Positions 6,755-12,029 of a stretch of DNA of 12,029 nt are shown here, in pieces. The notes below the pieces were generated by a model that saw only the letters and a program-made list of their open reading frames with translations, had not been told where the DNA came from and ran no database searches. The stretch comes from Nitrososphaerota archaeon (GTDB lineage Archaea > Thermoproteota > Nitrososphaeria > Nitrososphaerales > JACQRY01). The position numbers and the translations under genes are program-made. The first letter of the stretch is position 1; each line of letters starts with the position of its first letter. The stretch is from the NCBI GenBank assembly GCA_016206275.1, contig JACQRY010000133.1, positions 1 to 12,029 on the forward strand, read 5' to 3'.

Positions 6755-7575
6755 GACTTGGCTTCCGCTTCCTCTGGTTTCTGCGGAGCTTCATCTGTTA
6801 ATTGAATAGGGTTTGTTTCAGCTCCTTCTTTTGGTTTCTCAGGAACTTTCTCTACCGTTCCAGCAGGTTTCGCCTCAGCTGTTTCTTGAGGTTTAGGCGA
6901 TTCATAGGTCTCTGTGTAGTTGACTGTCTTGATGTTTGGTAGATACTTGAATATGTCGCTGGCTAAAGCTCTCTTTATGATCTGCATCCCTTCGGTAAGA
7001 TAGGTTTTCTGTGGAAGCTCGATCCTAAGAGTAGATTCCTCAAAGGAGAGTTTAACTTCGTTCTCCGCCACGGGAATTCGACGCTTTATCAGGGCGACAA
7101 TCTTCTCTTGATCTGGTTCAAGCTTCTTTACTACCTCAAGATCGTAGACAAGGACCTTACCGGCGAACCGATGGTTGAAGTCTATTTGAGCTCTGCCAGA
7201 ACCGACAAATCTTACCGTGCCCACACGACCTTCCACCTCCACAGGGTCTCCCACCCGGAGCTCATCTGCTTTGTCACCGAACTTTCTAAGCGGAATTAGG
7301 CGTACCCTCGACGGGTCTCGGTGCCCAAAGCCCTTCTCAGGAGGCACTTCAACAGTCAGTTTATCACCCACATTCGCGCTTCTAAGAGCCTCGTCTACCC
7401 CTTGCAATACCCAGCCTTCTCCAACAGCTACAAGCCTAGGCTCGTATTCCCGAGTTGGGTCGTGGATACCAAGCTTCTTAGCTTCTTCAGCTAAGGTGGT
7501 TTCCACAGGCTCACCTGTGTCCTTCTCCTTGGCAGTATAGTTGGCGAGGATAAAACTTCCAGCGTCAATTGGCAA
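6751..7575 (-). CDS. FKBP-type peptidyl-prolyl cis-trans isomerase, long archaeal form with charged tail
   Basis: The 274-residue protein is a long archaeal FKBP, a cytosolic foldase and chaperone. The FKBP fold (about 1-95 and 130-150) is split by an insert-in-flap domain at about 85-130. Family marks are VPPEKGFGHRDP (77-88) and DFNHRFAGKVLVYDLEV (132-148). A further alpha/beta domain follows (about 155-222), then a Pro/Glu/Lys-rich, probably disordered tail (about 225-274). The usual FDTT motif is VETT (24-27), replacing two active-site positions, so isomerase activity may be reduced. TTG at 7575 is used: a TAA lies two codons upstream and AAGGTGG (7584-7590) is a good ribosome binding site. 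The gene follows the aminotransferase by 49 bases on the same strand, so co-transcription is likely. Confidence 0.9.
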   Translation of the reverse strand: MPIDAGSFILANYTAKEKDTGEPVETTLAEEAKKLGIHDPTREYEPRLVAVGEGWVLQGVDEALRSANVGDKLTVEVPPEKGFGHRDPSRVRLIPLRKFGDKADELRVGDPVEVEGRVGTVRFVGSGRAQIDFNHRFAGKVLVYDLEVVKKLEPDQEKIVALIKRRIPVAENEVKLSFEESTLRIELPQKTYLTEGMQIIKRALASDIFKYLPNIKTVNYTETYESPKPQETAEAKPAGTVEKVPEKPKEGAETNPIQLTDEAPQKPEEAEAKS

Positions 7576-7583
7576 TTGTTAAC

Positions 7584-7590
7584 CCACCTT
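7584..7590 (-). promoter_or_regulatory. Shine-Dalgarno site of the FKBP gene
   Basis: AAGGTGG on the minus strand ends eight bases before the TTG at 7575. Together with the TAA two codons upstream it supports that non-ATG start. Confidence 0.6.
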
Positions 7591-7624
7591 CCGCCCTAAA
7601 CGAATAGACAAATACTTTACGCAT

Positions 7625-8782
7625 CTATAGGCTTCTTTGATTAAGGCGTCTCAGCCTCTGCTCAGCAACGCTCATCGCTAGAGCAGGGTCGCATCTTATC
7701 TTCTGCAGCATAAGAGCTGAGGCCACCGCAGCTACTGTGGTCAACACATGGTATGTGGCTACTTCACCCATGCATCCAACCCTGAAGAGTTTTCCCTTAT
7801 ACTCCCCGAAGCCCCCTGCGATATGTACTTGGAACTGTTCCTCCAAAGTTCTTCGGAACCTACTATCATCCACACCGCTACTGTACTTGAAGGCCACAAC
7901 AGTGTTGGAGCGTACGTCTCTTTGAGCAAAGCCCTCCATGTCCAAGGCTTCGAAGGCATCGTAGAAGGCTTCTGCGCAAGTCCTATGCCTCTTTATCCGT
8001 GCTGGCATGCCTTCTTCGAGCACCATGCTAAGAGCCTCATCAAGAGCATAGAACAAAGGCAGAGATGGAGTATAAGGCGTTTCACCTCGCTCGGCGAACT
8101 TGAACTGTTTCGCTAGATCAAAGTACATGGTTGAAGACGGGTTTTCAAGCGCATACTTCTTCGCCCGTTCATTTACCGACACCAAGGCGAGTCCCGGAGG
8201 AGCTGCCAGACACTTGTGGGTTGCAGTAGAGCAGACATCTATTCCTAATCTGTCCACCGGAACCTCGTCTCCACCCAAACTTGTCACAGCATCAACTACA
8301 AAGAAACCTCCAAATTTTGACACAACTTCCCCCACCTCTTTAAGCCACTTGTATCTTACACCCGTAGAAGTTTCGTTGGACACCATACATAGGGCTTTTA
8401 CCTTGCCGGTTTTTTCGAAGACCTCTTCAATGTCGTCAGGGTTAGGGGCTGAGCCGTAGGGAGCATTAACTCTGATCGCTTTTCCGCCTGCAACTGTGAT
8501 TGTTTCGATAAGCCTCTCGCCGAACTCTCCGAATACAGGGACAACAACATTATCATTGTTTCTAACAACGCTTCTAACAGCTGCCTCCACTCCGCCTGTT
8601 CCAGAAGCTGTGAAAACGGCAATGTTTCCGCTCGTTTCGAAAACATTTCTACTCTTCTCTACGATGCGGCGAAATAGACTGCTGAATTCCTCGCATCTAT
8701 GATTGATAATTGGGGTCAACATCGCCCTCATCACTCTTTCCGGCACATTTGTCGGGCCTGGTGTCATTACAAGCGGCTTCAA
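7625..8782 (-). CDS. Class V PLP-dependent aminotransferase (alanine-glyoxylate / serine-pyruvate type)
   Basis: The 385-residue protein is a fold-type I, class V aminotransferase. The start LVMTPGPTNVPERV is the family signature, with a phosphate-binding SGTGG at 60-64, Asp164 in VVDAVTSLGG to hold the pyridine nitrogen, and the PLP lysine Lys190 in STATHKCLAAPPG. Relatives use alanine, serine or aspartate with glyoxylate or pyruvate as acceptor; the exact substrate cannot be read from sequence. In archaea such enzymes have been linked to glycine or serine metabolism. The TTG at 8782 gives an N-terminus matching the family, and no ATG lies in frame nearby before the motif. It diverges from nadM across 87 bases and precedes the FKBP gene. 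Confidence 0.9.
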   Translation of the reverse strand: MKPLVMTPGPTNVPERVMRAMLTPIINHRCEEFSSLFRRIVEKSRNVFETSGNIAVFTASGTGGVEAAVRSVVRNNDNVVVPVFGEFGERLIETITVAGGKAIRVNAPYGSAPNPDDIEEVFEKTGKVKALCMVSNETSTGVRYKWLKEVGEVVSKFGGFFVVDAVTSLGGDEVPVDRLGIDVCSTATHKCLAAPPGLALVSVNERAKKYALENPSSTMYFDLAKQFKFAERGETPYTPSLPLFYALDEALSMVLEEGMPARIKRHRTCAEAFYDAFEALDMEGFAQRDVRSNTVVAFKYSSGVDDSRFRRTLEEQFQVHIAGGFGEYKGKLFRVGCMGEVATYHVLTTVAAVASALMLQKIRCDPALAMSVAEQRLRRLNQRSL

Positions 8783-8829
8783 ACGTAACTCATTCCGTCC
8801 GGATCTTGAAACTTGCCGATATCTCTTCG

Positions 8830-8837
8830 TTTATTAA
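8830..8837. promoter_or_regulatory. Shared TATA-like element between the aminotransferase and nadM
   Basis: TTTATTAA on the plus strand (TTAATAAA on the minus) lies 33-40 bases before the nadM GTG and 48-55 bases before the aminotransferase TTG. Standard spacing gives leaders of about 10 and 25 bases. It is the clearest TATA candidate in the 87-base gap. Bidirectional use is inferred. Confidence 0.45.
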
Positions 8838-8869
8838 GGTTTGCCACATCGAATAGATAGGGCGGTTAT

Positions 8870-9409
8870 GTGAAAAGAGGCCTCTTCATAGGACGCTTCC
8901 AACCTTTCCACCTAGGCCATCTTTACGCCATAAAGAAAGTTCTTGACGAAGTGGAGGAGCTGATCATAGTCGTCGGCAGCACTCAGAAAAGCCATGAACC
9001 CGCTAACCCTTTCACCGTAGGCGAGAGACTGCTCATGCTGAAGAATAGTCTCACCGAAGCTGGGATTGATGCTAAACGCTACATGATAATACCTGTCCCC
9101 GATGCGTTGATGCATTCCATATGGGTGGCTCAAGTAGTATCATACACACCTCCCTTCGACACCGTCTACACCAATGAGGCCCTTACCCGCCGCTTGTTCC
9201 AAGAAGCAGGCTTCAAAGTGAAGCCAGTATCCCTATACAAGCGTGAGAGGTATTGGGCAACCGAGGTAAGAGAGAGGATGCTTTCAGGCGGAGAGTGGAA
9301 CAAATTGGTCCCTAAAGCAGTCGCAAAAGTGATCAGAGATGTGGATGGCGCAAACCGTGTGAAGGACTTGCTGAAAAAAGATCACAATGCCGGAATGTCT
9401 TATTCTTAG
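8870..9409 (+). CDS. nadM: Nicotinamide-nucleotide adenylyltransferase, archaeal NadM type
   Basis: The 179-residue enzyme joins NMN and ATP to give NAD and pyrophosphate. It shows the nucleotidyltransferase opening GLFIGRFQPFHLGHL, with HxGH at residues 14-17, and the archaeal NadM stretch SHEPANPFTVGER (41-53). In the C-terminal phosphate-binding motif, usually SGTEVR, it has WATEVR (129-134): Thr and Arg are kept while Ser-Gly is replaced. Length is close to other archaeal NadM proteins. The start is GTG at 8870, giving an N-terminus that begins just before the first beta strand. The overlapping ATG at 8868 is followed directly by TGA in its own frame. rtcA follows after 68 bases but appears to have its own promoter. 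Confidence 0.93.
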   Translation: MKRGLFIGRFQPFHLGHLYAIKKVLDEVEELIIVVGSTQKSHEPANPFTVGERLLMLKNSLTEAGIDAKRYMIIPVPDALMHSIWVAQVVSYTPPFDTVYTNEALTRRLFQEAGFKVKPVSLYKRERYWATEVRERMLSGGEWNKLVPKAVAKVIRDVDGANRVKDLLKKDHNAGMSYS

Positions 9410-9446
9410 CTTTCGACTCCTGAAACCCTCACCAAAGATAATGTTG

Positions 9447-9452
9447 TTTATA
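9447..9452 (+). promoter_or_regulatory. TATA-like box for rtcA
   Basis: TTTATA lies 26-31 bases before the rtcA GTG, the normal distance from TATA box to transcription start, so the mRNA is probably leaderless or nearly so. There is no convincing Shine-Dalgarno in front of the gene, which agrees with this. Confidence 0.5.
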
Positions 9453-9477
9453 CAGTAATCATCTACACCGTCGCGCT

Positions 9478-10533
9478 GTGGTCGAAGAAGAGCGCGTAAT
9501 CATAGACGGTTCTAGAGGAGAGGGAGGAGGCCAGATCCTTCGCAGCGCAATAGCTCTGTCCGTACTCTCCCACAAACCTGTTGAAGTCGTTAATATCAGG
9601 GCGAAGAGAACCACCCCCGGTCTCAGACCCCAACACCTGTCAACCGTGAAAGCTCTTGCTACAATATTCAACGCCCACATCGAAAACGTCTCACTGGGTT
9701 CAAGAAGAATCTTTTTCAGACCTCGGGAGCAGACGCTTACCTCCCTCGACATCGACATAGGCACAGCCGGAAGTATCACACTACTTCTCCAAGCAGTCAT
9801 ACCCGCAGTCAGTCTATCAGGAGGCAACCTAGAAGCTAAGCTTGTAGGAGGCACTGATGTAAGCGGAAGCCCTACCATGGATTATCTCCGACGCGTGGTG
9901 TTACCCGCGTACCGCCTTCTAGGAATTGAAGTTGAGCTAGAGATTGTTAGACGAGGCTACTATCCCAAGGGGGGAGGAATCGTGAAAGCTTCTGTCAAGC
10001 CTAGAAAGGCATCAAGGCCTTTGGGACTCAGTACCGCTGTTGCCCGGGAAGCTTCGATACTTTCTGTTTGCTCAAATCTTCAAAAGAGTGTTGCTGAGCG
10101 ACAGACGTTTGCTGCCAAAGAATATCTTACCAGGCGGTCAATCCCTGTTGGAAATATGGAGAGCAGTCACGAGGAAGCTGTCTCTCCTGGAACAGCCATA
10201 GCGATATTCTATGTTGACGGTAGAACCATCTTCATAGGAGGAGACAGCATTGGGAAAAGAGGTTTGCCTGCCGAGAAAGTTGGTGAAGAAGCTGCAGCTA
10301 AATTCTCTGATGAGTACAAGTTAGATGTACCGGTGGATCATCATTTGGCCGATATGGTTGTCCCTATTCTCGCGTGCACTGAAGGCGAATCTCAGTTCAC
10401 TACTTCTGAGGTGACTGAACACTTGGAGACCAATCTACATGTAGCCCGTCTATTCACATCCTGTGAATACAAGGCGGTCAAAGAAGGGAAGACTGTAAGC
10501 GTGACGGTTTCTGGGAAGAGGCTTATGATCTAG
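9478..10533 (+). CDS. rtcA: RNA 3'-terminal phosphate cyclase
   Basis: The 351-residue enzyme converts a 3'-phosphate at an RNA end to a 2',3'-cyclic phosphate through ATP-dependent adenylylation. Signatures are IDGSRGEGGGQILR (9-22), the R-x-x-PGLRPQH stretch (about 44-53), a Gly-rich YYPKGGG (161-167) and DHHLADMVVP (287-296), whose His289 matches the His adenylylated in E. coli RtcA. The insert domain lies roughly at residues 180-275. The GTG at 9478 is taken as the start because the family begins within a few residues of this point and a TATA box is about 26 bases upstream. Its place beside nadM may be coincidental; both have their own promoter candidates. The cyclic phosphate produced could feed RtcB ligation, but no rtcB is in the window. 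Confidence 0.94.
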   Translation: MVEEERVIIDGSRGEGGGQILRSAIALSVLSHKPVEVVNIRAKRTTPGLRPQHLSTVKALATIFNAHIENVSLGSRRIFFRPREQTLTSLDIDIGTAGSITLLLQAVIPAVSLSGGNLEAKLVGGTDVSGSPTMDYLRRVVLPAYRLLGIEVELEIVRRGYYPKGGGIVKASVKPRKASRPLGLSTAVAREASILSVCSNLQKSVAERQTFAAKEYLTRRSIPVGNMESSHEEAVSPGTAIAIFYVDGRTIFIGGDSIGKRGLPAEKVGEEAAAKFSDEYKLDVPVDHHLADMVVPILACTEGESQFTTSEVTEHLETNLHVARLFTSCEYKAVKEGKTVSVTVSGKRLMI

Positions 10534-10651
10534 GAAGACAACACTGCAGCTTAATACAAAACGTATTTGGCACACAGAAAGGCTCTGCTAGCTTGACAAG
10601 ATCTGACCCTTGAACTTGTCCATCTCGGCCCCTTGAGTAGTTAACAGGCGG
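10534..10651. other. Convergent spacer between rtcA and the phosphodiesterase
   Basis: These 118 bases hold no convincing gene on either strand. Two small inverted repeats are visible: AATAC/GTATT around 10553-10567 and GACAAG/CTTGTC at 10595-10600 and 10615-10620. Neither is followed by a T run on either strand, so a termination role is not supported by sequence. Confidence 0.4.
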
Positions 10652-11995
10652 TCAACCGAGCTTGGAGGCTAGTAAGGGAACGAGCATCTCATCCTTCAGC
10701 AAACCTCCGTGGGAACCATTGAGCACAAATCCTTCTTCACGCCTCTTGTATGGATATACAAACGAATAGCCATCATAGGGGAGTATGATAAGATCGCCTA
10801 TGCGTGAAGATATCTCATCATTCAGTCCACCATAGCCAAAGAAACCTTCTTCAAGAGCAGTCTGCGACTCAATAACCTTCGCCTTTCCCTCAAACTTTGA
10901 CTCAACGTATCCCTTAGCCTCATCAGTTCTACCCGGCTTCGTGTGCAGAATAGATGCTCGACCATCCCCAGTTGGAGGAATCAGTAGACAATCCATTAGC
11001 TTAGGATACCTGTCAACCATAACGGTCTTAGCCTTCGGAGTGGCGACAAGCCCGTGGTCACCAGTTATCAGAAGAGCAGTCCTCTCACCATTTTTCTTAC
11101 TTAGCTTATCCAGAAGCTCAGCTTTGAATGAATAGGAGAAGCTAGCCATCTCCGCATACACCTCATCAGTAAGAGGACCATGAATATGTGACAACGCGTC
11201 AACAGCATCCCAATACACAAAGAAATAACGTCGATCCCTTGAACCGCTGCTCACAAGCTTCCTTAAAGTCACAAACAAATCCGACGAACTCACATAGGTG
11301 TCTACTGCTGCACCGGAATGAGTCATTCGTGAAAGACTGCTATTCTTGTAGAGCTTCCGAGTCAAAACCCTGCTCTTAACATCCTCCTTCAACAATGCCT
11401 CGTAAATCGTTGGGCCCGGTAGAAGGCTTCTCGAATCTACACCCATACTCGCAAGCCCGCCTCGCCTCTCGTCAGATGCTGCACTAAAGCCGATCATGTT
11501 GGCTACCACACCCAAGCTCTTCAGATACATGGTATAACCGATCACACCATGCTCTTGCGGCGTCAAAGCAGAATTGACAGATGTCAGAGCTGTGCTGGTC
11601 GTAGAGGGGAAGGTAGATGTGATGGGGAAGAGGGTTCCGGAATCGGCAAGATGCATGAAAGGTGACTTTCGTCTCTCTGCATCACTGAGGAGAAGGTTGT
11701 AACCCAAGCCGTCCAGCAACATCAAAACCACTGTTTCGGTGCCTTCGAATACGTCTGTTACAAGTCCGTCCCTAACAGGTTTGCGACCCCTAATATTCGC
11801 TTCGAAGTGATTGAGTATTGAAATCGGAATGTTGGCAAGAGAAAGACCGTCGTAAAACGGTGTCACAAAGGAATCTAGTTTCGATTTGTCCAGCAGCTCC
11901 TGCTCAATCTTTCGGGCATCAGGAGGAGCATTACTTGACAGGGTTTCACCTAACCTCGTGCTATTTATGAGCGAAGATAGCAAGGTTTGGAGCAT
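10652..11995 (-). CDS. Alkaline-phosphatase-superfamily phosphodiesterase / nucleotide pyrophosphatase-like protein
   Basis: The 447-residue protein is a type I phosphodiesterase/nucleotide pyrophosphatase relative. Two-metal-site residues are visible: Asp95 in LMLLDGLGYN, the nucleophile Thr in FPSTTSTAL (129-137), EHG at 148-150, Asp266 and His270 in WDAVDALSHIHGP, Asp313-His314 in ITGDHGL and His429 in GSHGGL. All expected ligands are present, so it is probably active. There is no signal peptide or membrane segment, which suggests a cytosolic enzyme. The substrate is unknown; nucleotide or other phosphodiesters are possible. The chosen ATG has AGGA four bases upstream, but the frame stays open to the window edge, so the true start could lie beyond 12029. 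The core domain begins only near residue 42 (SFVTPFYDGLSLANIP). Confidence 0.85.
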   Translation of the reverse strand: MLQTLLSSLINSTRLGETLSSNAPPDARKIEQELLDKSKLDSFVTPFYDGLSLANIPISILNHFEANIRGRKPVRDGLVTDVFEGTETVVLMLLDGLGYNLLLSDAERRKSPFMHLADSGTLFPITSTFPSTTSTALTSVNSALTPQEHGVIGYTMYLKSLGVVANMIGFSAASDERRGGLASMGVDSRSLLPGPTIYEALLKEDVKSRVLTRKLYKNSSLSRMTHSGAAVDTYVSSSDLFVTLRKLVSSGSRDRRYFFVYWDAVDALSHIHGPLTDEVYAEMASFSYSFKAELLDKLSKKNGERTALLITGDHGLVATPKAKTVMVDRYPKLMDCLLIPPTGDGRASILHTKPGRTDEAKGYVESKFEGKAKVIESQTALEEGFFGYGGLNDEISSRIGDLIILPYDGYSFVYPYKRREEGFVLNGSHGGLLKDEMLVPLLASKLG

Positions 11996-12029
11996 CGATC
12001 CTGCAGAAGCCGAAACGGGGGAACTGAAC

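Noticed and set aside
8782..8793. Minus-strand ATG at 8793 as the aminotransferase start
   Set aside because: It is out of frame with the gene and reaches TGA after four codons, so TTG at 8782 is preferred.
9459..9878. A minus-strand frame of 139 codons opposite rtcA
   Set aside because: It lies inside the conserved rtcA N-terminus on the wrong strand, with a Ser/Leu/Arg-rich composition typical of shadow frames.
10595..10620. GACAAG/CTTGTC inverted repeat as a transcription terminator
   Set aside because: The stem is only six pairs with a 14-base loop and no T run follows on either strand.
1..12029. Search for CRISPR arrays, insertion sequences, integrase or phage genes, or a novel defence or biosynthetic system
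   Set aside because: No direct repeat series, transposase, terminal inverted repeats or unrecognised gene cluster is visible; nearly all sequence is explained by housekeeping genes.

Overview
The window is a stretch of archaeal chromosome with fifteen protein genes and almost no spare DNA. The archaeal assignment rests on glycerol-1-phosphate dehydrogenase (archaeal lipid stereochemistry), an Spt5/SecE/uL11/uL1 cluster, aIF6, prefoldin alpha, FtsY, an archaeal NadM-type NMN adenylyltransferase, a DTD2-type D-aminoacyl-tRNA deacylase and TATA-box promoters. The gene order resembles the translation/secretion cluster of TACK-type archaea. An uncultivated Thermoproteota lineage (for example Bathyarchaeia or a Nitrososphaeria relative) is my best guess, at low confidence. 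I see no rRNA, tRNA, CRISPR array, insertion sequence, phage gene or obvious recent transfer.

Layout. Positions 1-1451 (minus strand) hold secE, spt5, rpl11 and the first 79 codons of rpl1, packed with gaps of 6, 2 and 69 bases. dtdA (1553-2380, plus) diverges from secE across a 101-base gap that contains a perfect palindromic TATA element. It converges with argF, overlapping it by 11 bases. Positions 2370-5491 (minus) hold eif6, pfdA, ftsY and argF. egsA (5705-6754, plus) starts on TTG just downstream of a TATA box and overlaps the end of the next minus-strand pair by 4 bases. That pair, 6751-8782, is a class V aminotransferase followed by a long FKBP-type peptidyl-prolyl isomerase. Plus-strand nadM (8870-9409) and rtcA (9478-10533) follow, and a cytosolic alkaline-phosphatase-superfamily phosphodiesterase (minus, 10652-11995 or beyond) closes the window.

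How the parts relate. From 5491 down to 1 the minus strand reads eif6-pfdA-ftsY-(argF, inverted dtdA)-secE-spt5-rpl11-rpl1. This looks like the conserved archaeal superoperon for ribosome maturation, co-translational folding and targeting, protein export and transcription elongation, opened by a two-gene insertion between ftsY and secE. Genes for eL20/LX, eL31 and eL39, often neighbours of eif6, are not here. The remaining genes are metabolic or RNA-processing housekeeping functions: arginine, membrane lipid, NAD, amino-group transfer and RNA-end cyclization.

Eight of the fifteen genes appear to start on TTG or GTG, and for several an in-frame stop just upstream leaves no ATG alternative. No dramatic unknown system is evident. 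The items most worth following up are the split superoperon, the symmetric bidirectional promoters, the non-ATG starts, the altered FKBP active-site motif and the phosphodiesterase of unknown substrate.
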